The position numbers and the translations under genes are program-made. Shown in pieces: positions 42,086 through 50,018 of a DNA stretch of 64,000 nucleotides. The stretch spans positions 532,894 through 596,893 of the forward strand of contig NZ_FOGP01000001.1 in the NCBI RefSeq assembly GCF_900111255.1, given 5' to 3'. Within the stretch, counting starts at the first letter, position 1; each line of letters opens with the position of its first letter. The stretch comes from Parafannyhessea umbonata (GTDB lineage: Bacteria; Actinomycetota; Coriobacteriia; Coriobacteriales; Atopobiaceae). The notes under the pieces were generated by a model. That model was not told the DNA's origin. It ran no database searches and saw nothing but the letters and a program-made list of their open reading frames with translations.

Positions 42086-42712
42086 ATGCCCGCTAAGAAG
42101 AGTGACCAAGAGGAGCGCAAGGGGCTGGGCGCGCGCGTGGCCGCTGCCGTGCGCGAGGACCCGCTGCTCTATGCGCTGTCGGGCCTGCTGCTCGTGGCAA
42201 TGCTCATGGCGACTATGTACGGGCTGCGCTATGGCAAGGTGGACCAGAGCGTGGTCAAGGGCCACGTGTCCATTTCCGTTGGCGACACGTGGCTCGCCAC
42301 CATCGACGTGGACGAGAACAAGGACGCGACCGTCAACTACCTGGGCCACACCATGCACGGCAAGCTCAGGCTCGACGGCGCTGACACCGACTCGGTCCTC
42401 TACGTGATGAAGGATATGACGCTCGAGAACAACCTCGATCCCAAGGGGGCCGTCCTTCTCGTCCGCATGCCGCGCTCGGGGCTTGAGGGCGACCTTTCCG
42501 GGACGTGGATGCTGTACTTCTCGTATCCCGACGACGGGGAGGTTGAGGGTAACGTCCGAAGCGACTGGGTGTTTGCCCGCGCCGACGGGACGGCGCTCTA
42601 CGGCTACGCGCCGGAGATGAACGCCATGACCGCGCAGCGCAAGACGCTCGAGCAGAGCTCTGTGGCGTGGCGCTGGTCGAAGACGGACGAGGGTCTGTCG
42701 CTGACGAACTAG
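42086..42712 (+). CDS. Membrane-anchored extracytoplasmic protein, unknown
   Basis: 208 residues. A charged N-terminus (KKSDQEERKGLGARV) and one membrane helix (LLYALSGLLLVAMLMATMYG, about 27-46) are followed by about 160 exposed residues rich in beta strands (VKGHVSISVGDTWLATIDVD, MHGKLRLDGADTDSVLYVM, SGTWMLYFSYPDDGEVEG). No Cys pairs or catalytic motif seen. Most likely an anchored accessory protein facing outward, in a locus with four polymerase-like proteins. I do not recognise a family. Confidence 0.7.
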   Translation: MPAKKSDQEERKGLGARVAAAVREDPLLYALSGLLLVAMLMATMYGLRYGKVDQSVVKGHVSISVGDTWLATIDVDENKDATVNYLGHTMHGKLRLDGADTDSVLYVMKDMTLENNLDPKGAVLLVRMPRSGLEGDLSGTWMLYFSYPDDGEVEGNVRSDWVFARADGTALYGYAPEMNAMTAQRKTLEQSSVAWRWSKTDEGLSLTN

Positions 42713-42787
42713 GGGAGTGCCGCGGCGCGCCTTGGACGTGCGGCGGCGCGAATGGGACCAACGATTCGCATGAAGGGCGTGTGTCAC

Positions 42788-43888
42788 ATGACGCAAACCG
42801 TACGAGAGAGACTTTCCGCGCCCGTGAGCGAGCGCGCGCTCGAGACCATCCTGGGCGCGACGCTTGCGCTGTGGACCTTTGGCGAGATCCTCTTCGAGCA
42901 CTCCACGTTCGCGCAGGCCCTCTGGTGCGTGGCGAACCGCCCGGTGCAGTACGTGCAGGCGCTGGTGGTGGGCTGCCTTGTGGCGGTGCTGGCCTCGAAG
43001 CGCTTCAGGCTTGGCGTGCGCGACGTTGCGCTGATGTTCCCGCTGCTGTTCTTCGCGCTGCTGGTGTGGGGCAAGTCGCGTGACCCGCACACGCTGGTGC
43101 TTGCGCTGTTCGCGGTCTGCGTCCAGGGAATTGACCTGAGGCGGCTTGCGAGGGCCTATGCGACGGGGGCCATGGTTGCCCTTGTGGCGGCGCTTGCGCT
43201 TACTGGGTGGGTTTATTCGCTCGATCCGTCGTTCTCGTTGAGGAACGTCGTGTTTGGGCGCTACGTGTTTGGGTACCCTGGCGCGCTGTCGTGCCTGCTC
43301 TTCTCCATCGTCTCCGCTGCGTGCCTGTTCGTACGCGTACGCAAGGCGCGGGTGGGGCTTGCCGTCCTGTGCGTGGCGTTTGCCGCCCTTTCAGCTGCGC
43401 CCCTGCACGCTAAACGCTGTGGGGTGCTTTTTCTGCTGCTTGCGGCACTGATCGTGGCTGACGTGTTGCGGGGCGAGGCACTCGCGCGCGTTGCACGTCG
43501 AGACTTGACCCTTTGGGTGGTGGCGGTCCTTCCAGCCGTGCTGTTCTGCCTGGTGGGCGACATGCGCACGCTATACGGCGCCGGCTTCGAGCTGGGTGCG
43601 TACGCCAACATGACAATGGTCTGGGGCCTTGGCTTCTCCGCCGCAGCGGCACTCTTGTTCGCGCGTGCGGTGCTGAGCTGGCGTGGCCGTGACGTCGACC
43701 CCGTCATGATTGGCATCATCTGCTTTTTCTCGTTCCTTCTGGTGTTCGAACAGCAGCCAATGAACCTCGAGTTCAACGTCACGCTCCTGATGCTCGCGCA
43801 GGGATTTGCACGGATTGAGTGTCTGCCCGAGGACATGAGCGAGCCCGGCGTTGGCGAAGTCTATGACGGCTCCGAGAAGGGGCGCTAA
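42788..43888 (+). CDS. Wzy-like O-antigen polymerase/ligase membrane protein (C)
   Basis: 366 residues from ATG 42788; ATGs at 42752 and 42770 are in frame too. About 10 hydrophobic segments. Partly like the proteins at 25516 and 38062: VVFGRYVFGYPGALSCLLFS occupies the place of their RLVF-YGF-HPNTLG motif, and the end MNLEFNVTLLMLAQGF parallels their final helix. The HPN triplet itself is replaced by PGA, so this member may be a divergent, specialised or inactive relative. It is the last gene of the polysaccharide locus. Confidence 0.65.
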   Translation: MTQTVRERLSAPVSERALETILGATLALWTFGEILFEHSTFAQALWCVANRPVQYVQALVVGCLVAVLASKRFRLGVRDVALMFPLLFFALLVWGKSRDPHTLVLALFAVCVQGIDLRRLARAYATGAMVALVAALALTGWVYSLDPSFSLRNVVFGRYVFGYPGALSCLLFSIVSAACLFVRVRKARVGLAVLCVAFAALSAAPLHAKRCGVLFLLLAALIVADVLRGEALARVARRDLTLWVVAVLPAVLFCLVGDMRTLYGAGFELGAYANMTMVWGLGFSAAAALLFARAVLSWRGRDVDPVMIGIICFFSFLLVFEQQPMNLEFNVTLLMLAQGFARIECLPEDMSEPGVGEVYDGSEKGR

Positions 43889-44777
43889 TTCAGCTCCCTG
43901 CTTCTTCTCTGCCGTGGGGTGGGTCGGGGGGGCAAGCGTTGCACTGGTGTGGGTGGGTGGGCACCTGGACGCCGCGAGAGGTGTGCCTGTCTTGTTCTTT
44001 TGTTTCCCGCTACGCAACTGATGAGGCATTCCCCCCCGGCCGCGTCCGTCGATGGGCGCCGTGTTGATGCATCCGATGGCGATTCTGGGTAGGTTGCGCG
44101 AAAGGCACTGCCGGCGCACGCAATTCTTAACGGCCCCTTGTTGGTGCGAACGATGGGGCGATGCCTCTCGTCAATCTGAATGCCTTCCGAATACATGTCG
44201 TCATTCTGGGGACCACCGAACAGAGCAAACAGTTCGGAGAGTCGGTATAGAAGGTTGGTCTTGGTTGTGATGGTGGTTGGCGAGAACAACCACCACAGGG
44301 GTCGGGCTCTCGTCTACGCAGTCTGGCCGGGACATAGCCTAACCGCCGTTTTCTTGCCATCGCATGGCATTGCCAATGGGTCAGCTGGTGTATATCGCTG
44401 TCGCTCATAGTGAAAGCCAATGCATTCGGATGGGGCGCAGCGTCAAGGAGTTCAATAGCGCGAGAACGCAATGCCCGATCCGATCGTCGGATTAAATCAA
44501 CCAATCCGAGTCAGATAATAATAGCCACGGCACACGCCCTGCCGCCCCCATGCCAGTGCCGTCGGCGCATCGTCGTTGTGGGGGGCGTTCCGCTTGACAA
44601 AACTATGGGAACACCCCCCAACGATAGCCCGACCCCGCTCTCGTCCCCGACCGTCCCCTCGGACGCTCTTGTGGGATCCGGTCGCGCATGTGCGAGGGGC
44701 ACTCTGGCGAAGAGGCGCTCCAATCATGCCCTTAATGCGACTCAATCGGCATAATCGCATGCATTTTGCCCGCTTGT
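43889..44777. other. 0.9-kb region without an intact gene, right end of the variable region
   Basis: Minus-strand pieces look coding-like, for example MYSEGIQIDERHRPIVRTNKG at about 44130-44195 given here as YSEGIQIDERHRPIV, and ALAFTMSDSDIHQLTHWQ near 44400, but in different frames and of no recognised family. The region also holds copy 2 of the 37-nt repeat and an inverted repeat-like GTCGGATTAAATC near 44484. Best read as decayed mobile or accessory DNA. Confidence 0.4.
44583..44619. repeat. 37-nt direct repeat, copy 2
   Basis: Same sequence and orientation as 10510-10546, identical over the last 26 bases. The spacing between the two copies, about 34 kb, includes the toxin-antitoxin genes and the whole polysaccharide locus. 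Confidence 0.75.
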
Positions 44778-44794
44778 TGGTACAATCTGTACCA
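44778..44794 (+). promoter_or_regulatory. Operator-like palindrome in the EIIA-Glc promoter
   Basis: TGGTACA-ATC-TGTACCA is a perfect 7-bp inverted repeat that includes TACAAT, the likely -10 box. It resembles GntR-family (NagR/TreR-type) operators and would block RNA polymerase when bound. It lies 33 bases before the ATG. Confidence 0.6.
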
Positions 44795-44826
44795 TAGGTC
44801 CGCACCACCATGAAGGAGAAGCAAGC

Positions 44827-45351
44827 ATGGGTCTGTTCGATATGTTCAAGAAGCCGGCCGCGCCCGCGAAGCCCGAGGACATCAAGGTCGAGTCCGTTCC
44901 CGCCAACATCTACGCCCCTGTCTCGGGTGAGGCCATGAACATGGAGGACGTGCCCGATCCCGTCTTCGCCTCCGGCGCCATGGGCAAGGGCATCGTCATC
45001 AAGCCCGAGCAGGGCATCATCTACTCGCCTGTCGACGGTGAGGTCACCGTCACCACCGGTACCCTCCACGCCCTCGGCATCATGGGCGACAACGGCGTCG
45101 AGATCCTCATCCACGTCGGCATCGACACGGTCGAGATGAAGGGCGACGGCTTCACCGGCTTCGTCGGCAGGGGCGACACGGTCAAGGCCGGCCAGGCCCT
45201 CATGACCTTCGACATGGACAAGATCGCCAAGGCGGGCAAGGAGGACCACGTGATCATGGTCGTCACCAACACGGACGACCTTCCCAACGTCTCGCCCGTC
45301 TCGCCGCAGCACATCAACGCCGGCGAGGTTGCGGTCGTCGTCACCCAGTAG
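44827..45351 (+). CDS. crr: PTS glucose-type EIIA protein
   Basis: 174 residues, ATG with GAAGGAG upstream. Stand-alone soluble EIIA of the glucose/Crr family: the phosphorylated histidine is H96 in EILIHVGIDTVEMKG, and H81 in TLHALGI is the paired active-site histidine. It takes phosphate from HPr and passes it to EIIB of sugar permeases, and in many bacteria regulates metabolism by its phosphorylation state. The HPr-like gene follows 11 bases downstream; no EI or EIIC gene is nearby. A short Ala/Pro-Lys linker (10-20) may have come from a fusion. Confidence 0.93.
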   Translation: MGLFDMFKKPAAPAKPEDIKVESVPANIYAPVSGEAMNMEDVPDPVFASGAMGKGIVIKPEQGIIYSPVDGEVTVTTGTLHALGIMGDNGVEILIHVGIDTVEMKGDGFTGFVGRGDTVKAGQALMTFDMDKIAKAGKEDHVIMVVTNTDDLPNVSPVSPQHINAGEVAVVVTQ

Positions 45352-45362
45352 TCACGCCTGCC

Positions 45363-45641
45363 ATGTTGGAACTCTCTTGCAGGGTCGCGGATCCCAGGGG
45401 ACTGCATGCGCGCACCTGCGTCGCGCTGGCGAGCGTGGCGGCCGACTTCTCGTGCAAGGCCACGATTTCCTTTGCTGACGCCACGGTCTCCGCATCCGAC
45501 CTCATGGGGCTCATGGCGCTCGAGGCGGGCTCGGGGGACGAGGTAATCGTTCGCTGCGCCGGCCGTGACGAGGCCGAGGCGGCCCGCGCCATTCGACATG
45601 TGCTTGCGAGCGGTATGACGGGTGGTCGACCCACTCTCTAG
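45363..45641 (+). CDS. HPr-family phosphocarrier protein with Asp at position 46
   Basis: 92 residues. The phosphorylation site is H15 in PRGLHARTC, the normal EI target. At the place of the regulatory Ser46 (SIMG in Bacillus HPr) this protein has D46 (SASDLMGLM), so it cannot be phosphorylated by HPr kinase and is permanently negative there. Domain otherwise complete. Next to crr, which it presumably serves. Whether it is the main HPr of the cell or an extra copy is not visible from the window. Confidence 0.88.
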   Translation: MLELSCRVADPRGLHARTCVALASVAADFSCKATISFADATVSASDLMGLMALEAGSGDEVIVRCAGRDEAEAARAIRHVLASGMTGGRPTL

Positions 45642-45771
45642 CGTATTTGTTGCGGGGCTCGGTTCGTCCGGGCCCCGCGTTTGTTTGCGCTACCATTTCT
45701 TGTGTCCGGGAGACTCCCGGCAACCATTCGTATTCCGGTGCGCGAGCGCGGGGGGAGAGGAGCGGGCGGCC

Positions 45772-46410
45772 TTGCTCGATAGCTACAGGACCATCGCGGG
45801 CGGCACCGAGGCCACGGGGGAGTTCGTGGACCGCAAGAGCCGCTTCATCGCGCAGCTTTGCCATGTGAGCTCCGAGGCCGAGGCCGAGGAGTTCATCGCC
45901 ACCGTGCGCAGCCGCCACCATGACGCCCGCCACAACGTCCCCGCATGGATTCTGGCGGACGGTCGCGAACGCTGCTCCGACGACGGAGAGCCCCAGCGCA
46001 CCTCCGGCATGCCCACCCTCGAGGTCCTGCGCGGGGCCGGCCTGGCGGACGTCTGCTGCGTGGTGACGCGCTACTTCGGCGGCGCGCTGCTGGGCCCCGG
46101 CGGCCTCGTGCGTGCCTACACGGCCGCGGCACAGGAGGCCCTCGCCGCCGCCGAGGCGGCCGGCAACGTCGTTCAGATGACCATGGTCACGCGCGTCACG
46201 GCCACGATCCCGTACTCCGCCTACGGCAGGGTCGAACGCATGGTGAGCGACTATGGCGGAAAGGTCCGCGACACTATCTTCTCCGAGGACGTCCAGATGA
46301 ACTGCGCCTTTCTGACGGGAAAAGAGGTCCCCTTCGTCGCTGCCCTTCGCGAGCTGGCTTCCGGAGAGGACCTCTGCGTGGTGGGCGAGCCCACCTTCCA
46401 GGAGTTCTAG
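45772..46410 (+). CDS. yigZ: YigZ/IMPACT family protein
   Basis: 212 residues from TTG 45772, chosen because GGGGGAGAGGAG precedes it and the protein then begins with the family's YRTIAGGTEATGEFVDRKSRF region. The first domain (ribosomal S5 fold) contains DGRERCSDDGEPQRTSGMP and VVTRYFGGALLGPGGLVRAY. The second domain is the ferredoxin-like DUF1949 part. Eukaryotic IMPACT binds GCN1 and influences translation; the bacterial role is unclear. Upstream in-frame starts would add residues without similarity. Confidence 0.9.
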   Translation: MLDSYRTIAGGTEATGEFVDRKSRFIAQLCHVSSEAEAEEFIATVRSRHHDARHNVPAWILADGRERCSDDGEPQRTSGMPTLEVLRGAGLADVCCVVTRYFGGALLGPGGLVRAYTAAAQEALAAAEAAGNVVQMTMVTRVTATIPYSAYGRVERMVSDYGGKVRDTIFSEDVQMNCAFLTGKEVPFVAALRELASGEDLCVVGEPTFQEF

Positions 46411-46420
46411 GTACTTCTCG

Positions 46421-47902
46421 CTACCTCTGTCGTCCGCGTCCCAGGGCTGTCGCGAGGCCGCTCCAAGGCGTGACGTCCTCGACGGGAGCCTCGTCCCACT
46501 GCCTGAGGGTCTCTGCGGGCACGAACTCGCGCCTGACATCCACCTCTCCGCCGTAGAGGTGGAACCAGTCGGCGCTCATGACCAGGTAGCCGTCCTTGCC
46601 CTGCTTCTCGCCCCAGCTGTTCTCGACACGCCAGGCCCGGGGTCTTCCGTCCCCGTCGAGCTGGACGCCCTGGAAGGTCATCGCGTGGGTCAGGCAGGTC
46701 TCTCGCATGTCGATCATGTCGGCGCGCTCCATCGCTAGGTCGCAGCCAAAGAGCGCCTCGACGTCCTCACCGTTGGTCGAGAGCACGTACTTGTAGTCGT
46801 CGATGTAGCGAGGGAACTGCTGCATGACGTCGCAGGCCATTCCCACGGGCACGCCGGCCTTGAGGCTGGCGACCGCAGCCGCGTCCAGAACCTCGGGCTC
46901 GACGTTGAGCATGCGGTTCGGCGTGCCACCCACGACCGAGTCGGTCAGCGTGAGGTGGTAGGCGTGGCCGAAGGGGCGGGTCTTCCCGGGCATCGAGACG
47001 AGCGTGACGTAGTCGTTGGGGTCGAATGGCACGTAGCGCTCGGCGAACTCGCGCGGGGTGATTCCCGCGTCACGCAGCACGAAGCGCTCGCTTTCGTCGT
47101 CCTTTCCGTTCTCGTCGCCTGAGTCCTTCTTGGCGGCGCCCTTTGCCTTGCCCTCCACCGCGAAGACCTTGGCAGGGTCGGCCTTGCACTTCTTTCCGAC
47201 CTGGATTTCGAGGTCGAAGGTCACGGGCGGCTCTCCCAGGCAGACTGCGAGCATGCCGTGGACGTTCGCCAGCAGCTCCTCCTTGTGCGCGCGGAGCTCC
47301 GACGCGCTTGCGCCGTCCGCCGCCATCGAGCGCAGCTCGCAGGCTCCCTTGCGGCAGAGCCGCTCCAGCTGGGCATCCATCTCGGAGGAGTTGCGGGAGC
47401 ACGCGGTCTCGGGCATGGCGGCCTTGGGGACGAGGCCCCACTTGGCGATCAGGTTCATGGCGAAGGGGTAGTAGCCGCCGTCGCCCACGCCCTCGTCCAG
47501 CAGCTCGCACACCTCACGGGAGTCGAAGGGCAGGTGCGCGGTCCGGATGATTCGCTCGAACATGGCGTTGGCCTTCTCGAGCTTGTCGTAGAACATCCCG
47601 AAGCTCTGGCTGAACTCGAAGCTGTCGACGTCCAGGAGCTCCATCGTGGCATGGCGCGCCACGTTAAACGCGCTGAACATCCAGCAGCGGCCGCTCTGCC
47701 TCTGGTTGCAGACCTTGGCAGTCTTGGGGACCATCACCCCATAGGTGTCGCTGTAGCCGCGCATGACGCTGATGTCGCGCGCTGCGGCCATGACGCCCGC
47801 GGAGGTCACCGCGTTTCTGGCCACGCGGTTGGCCCTATCTGCCGAGAAGGACTTGTTCTTGCTCGTGGCCCAGCTCGGGTCGATGGCTGTCGCCTGCTTC
47901 AT
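46421..47902 (-). CDS. pepC: Aminopeptidase C (bleomycin-hydrolase family, C1-like)
   Basis: 493 residues from ATG 47902 with GAGGGAG upstream. Cytosolic cysteine aminopeptidase, typically a hexamer with the active site facing inward. Catalytic C73 in QRQSGRCWMFSAFN; the histidine is in CLTHAMTFQGV and the asparagine in WRVENSWGEKQG. A charged insert around KGAAKKDSGDENGKDDES (residues about 270-290) is unusual in the family. Length is slightly above the typical 450. Monocistronic, convergent with yigZ. Confidence 0.93.
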   Translation of the reverse strand: MKQATAIDPSWATSKNKSFSADRANRVARNAVTSAGVMAAARDISVMRGYSDTYGVMVPKTAKVCNQRQSGRCWMFSAFNVARHATMELLDVDSFEFSQSFGMFYDKLEKANAMFERIIRTAHLPFDSREVCELLDEGVGDGGYYPFAMNLIAKWGLVPKAAMPETACSRNSSEMDAQLERLCRKGACELRSMAADGASASELRAHKEELLANVHGMLAVCLGEPPVTFDLEIQVGKKCKADPAKVFAVEGKAKGAAKKDSGDENGKDDESERFVLRDAGITPREFAERYVPFDPNDYVTLVSMPGKTRPFGHAYHLTLTDSVVGGTPNRMLNVEPEVLDAAAVASLKAGVPVGMACDVMQQFPRYIDDYKYVLSTNGEDVEALFGCDLAMERADMIDMRETCLTHAMTFQGVQLDGDGRPRAWRVENSWGEKQGKDGYLVMSADWFHLYGGEVDVRREFVPAETLRQWDEAPVEDVTPWSGLATALGRGRQR

Positions 47903-47921
47903 GCTTACTCCCTCGTTCCTG

Positions 47922-47957
47922 TGTCCCGCCTCCCGGCCTGTGCCGGGAGGCGGGACA
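47922..47957 (-). promoter_or_regulatory. Perfect 16-bp hairpin in the pepC leader
   Basis: TGTCCCGCCTCCCGGC (47922-47937) and its exact complement (47942-47957) enclose a 4-base loop, 19 bases before the pepC ATG. Read on the minus strand it is followed by the ribosome-binding site and has no U-run. On the plus strand TGTTTTAG follows, but no gene upstream needs a terminator. It may control pepC translation or message stability. Confidence 0.8.
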
Positions 47958-48174
47958 TGTTTTAGTGTTGGCAAACTTTTTCAGTCTAGCACCACCGCGG
48001 CGCATCGCCCTGTCACGTCGTCACCTCGTGAGGCGGGTGCCGCCACGTGGGCACGAGCGTCTGCTCGGAAGTTTGGGATGCGTCTTGGCCTTCGGCCCTC
48101 TCGCGATTGACTCACCGCAGCCTGACGCGCGAATGCTACTATCTTAAAAAGTGAAAACATGTGATGGGGGAGAC
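47958..48174. promoter_or_regulatory. Divergent region between pepC and cca
   Basis: 217 bases. A plus-strand -10-like TACTAT at 48137-48142 lies upstream of cca, with TTGACT at 48107, but the spacing of 24 is too long for a normal promoter. No gene. Confidence 0.35.
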
Positions 48175-49566
48175 ATGGCCCGAGCCTTGAGGGACGTTGC
48201 ATATGGGGTGCCCGACTATGCCCTGAGCGTCCTGCGCGCCTTGGAGGCGGCTGGCTTCGAGGCCTGGGTCGTGGGAGGCTGGGTTCGCGATGCGCTTCTG
48301 GGCGCACCCTGCCACGACGTCGACATCACAACCTCGGCCCACTGGCGTGACGCCGAGCGCGTGCTCGACTCCTGCGGCATCGCCGTTCGCGAGACGGGCA
48401 CCGCCCATGGCACCGTTACGGCAATCGTGGGGGGCAAGCCGGTCGAGGTGACCACCTACCGCGTCGAGAGCTCCTACACCGACCACCGCCACCCCGATGA
48501 CGTCGTCTTCGTGGACGACGTGCGCGAGGACCTAAAGCGCAGGGACTTCACGATCAACGCGATGGCCTACCATCCCGAGCGTGGCCTGCTTGACCCGCAT
48601 GGCGGCCGAGATGACCTTGACCTGGGGCTGATCAGGGCAGTCGGCGACCCGCGCCTTCGCTTCTCTGAGGATGCGCTGCGAGTCCTGCGCGCGGTGCGCT
48701 TTGCCTGCCGCCTCGGCTTTGACGTCGAGCCACGGACGCAGGAGGCCCTGGCGCGCTGTGCCGACGGTCTCGAGGACATCGCCAACGAGCGCATCGGGCA
48801 GGAGCTCGACGGCATCGTCTGCACCGGCGCCGTTGCCTGGGCCCTCGCTCACGAGATGCCCGTCCTCGGCGTCGCGGTTCCCGAGCTCAAGCCTCTGGTG
48901 GCCTTCGACCAGCGAAGTCCCTATCACGCCTATGACGTGCTCGAGCACACCATGCGCGTCTGCCGTGCCGTCGAGGAGTTCACGGGCGGCAATGCCTCGC
49001 GCGAGCTGCGTTGGGCCGCCCTCATGCACGACGTCGCGAAGCCCATAACCTTCACCCAGGACGAGACGGGTCGCGGCCACTTCTTCGACCACCCCAAGGT
49101 CGGCGCGCGCGTGTGCGAGCTCCTGATGCGTCGGCTTGCGCTTCCGCACGACCTCATCATCCCCGTTCGCTCGCTGGTGAGGCTGCATGACCATGTCGTG
49201 TCACCCACGTCGCGTTCCATGCGCCGCACCCTCATGAAGTTCGACAAGGCCTGTCCCGGTCGCGCGCCACGCCTGGCCTTCGACCTGCTTGATCTCAAGC
49301 GGGCCGACGCCGTCTCGAAGGTCGACTGGGTCGCGGGTTACGCCATCGAGCTTGATGGCATCGAGCTGGCCTTGCGGCGCGAGCTCGAGCGTGGCGCAAC
49401 GTATCGTATGGGTGACCTTGCCGTGAACGGGTCGGACGTGATTTCTGCCACGGGCATCAAGCCCGGGCCGGGCGTCGGTCTCATACTCCAGGGGCTCCTG
49501 AGTGCCGTCGTGAACGGCGATCTTCCCAACGAGCGAGAAGAGCTTCTCCGCAGCCTGCAGATTTAG
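48175..49566 (+). CDS. cca: CCA-adding tRNA nucleotidyltransferase / poly(A) polymerase family
   Basis: 463 residues from ATG 48175 (GGGGGAG upstream); GTG 48151 is an alternative. The nucleotidyltransferase motif WVVGGWVRDALLG with the metal-binding DVDITT is at residues 22-44. RRDFTINAMAYHPE, then LRAVRFACRLGFDVE, are typical of class II tRNA NTases. An HD domain follows (ALMHDVAKP, near residue 285). It repairs or adds the CCA end of tRNA, the same site that some toxSAS toxins modify. Followed by the minus-strand tRNA cluster. Confidence 0.93.
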   Translation: MARALRDVAYGVPDYALSVLRALEAAGFEAWVVGGWVRDALLGAPCHDVDITTSAHWRDAERVLDSCGIAVRETGTAHGTVTAIVGGKPVEVTTYRVESSYTDHRHPDDVVFVDDVREDLKRRDFTINAMAYHPERGLLDPHGGRDDLDLGLIRAVGDPRLRFSEDALRVLRAVRFACRLGFDVEPRTQEALARCADGLEDIANERIGQELDGIVCTGAVAWALAHEMPVLGVAVPELKPLVAFDQRSPYHAYDVLEHTMRVCRAVEEFTGGNASRELRWAALMHDVAKPITFTQDETGRGHFFDHPKVGARVCELLMRRLALPHDLIIPVRSLVRLHDHVVSPTSRSMRRTLMKFDKACPGRAPRLAFDLLDLKRADAVSKVDWVAGYAIELDGIELALRRELERGATYRMGDLAVNGSDVISATGIKPGPGVGLILQGLLSAVVNGDLPNEREELLRSLQI

Positions 49567-49702
49567 ATGTGCCGGGTGCCGTTCGCTGGGCATGCTACGT
49601 GCTTCTCGGCAGGTCCTCGCCCCGCGCGAAGTCGGGTACGCGAGGGGCTATAAGGCCATAACAAATCAGACCGCCGAGATCGCCCGACGGTCTGCTCATT
49701 CT

Positions 49703-49779
49703 TGGTAGCCCGTACCAGATTCGAACTGGTGATCTCCGCCTTGAGAGGGCGGCGTCCTAAACCGCTAGACGAACGGGCC
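49703..49779 (-). tRNA. tRNA-Glu (CTC), copy 1
   Basis: 77 nt including an encoded CCA. The 7-bp acceptor stem closes GGCCCGT with ACGGGCT (one G.U). The anticodon arm CCGCC-CTCTCAA-GGCGG gives anticodon CTC, reading GAG. Discriminator A. Identical to copy 2. Confidence 0.96.
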
Positions 49780-49847
49780 ATATGAAGGCGCGAGGCTGTA
49801 AATACGGGCGCAGGAACCATCTTGCAACTCCTGCGCCCGATAACAGT

Positions 49848-49924
49848 TGGTAGCCCGTACCAGATTCGAACTGGTGATCTCCGCCTTGAGAGGGCGGCGT
49901 CCTAAACCGCTAGACGAACGGGCC
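49848..49924 (-). tRNA. tRNA-Glu (CTC), copy 2
   Basis: Same sequence as copy 1 over all 77 nt, including CCA; 68 bases separate the two. Transcribed before copy 1. Confidence 0.96.
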
Positions 49925-49944
49925 ATGCAATTGTCAGGCACACT

Positions 49945-50018
49945 TGGCTGGGACGGAGAGAATCGAACTCCCACTGACGGAACCAGAATCCGTTGTCCTA
50001 CCGTTAGACGACGTCCCA
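49945..50018 (-). tRNA. tRNA-Gln (CTG)
   Basis: 74 nt with encoded CCA. Acceptor stem TGGGACG / CGTCCCA, discriminator G. Anticodon arm ACGGA-TTCTGGT-TCCGT gives CTG, reading CAG. First in the transcript, before the two tRNA-Glu genes. The T1-A72 pair suits recognition of tRNA-Gln by the transamidation pathway. Confidence 0.95.
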
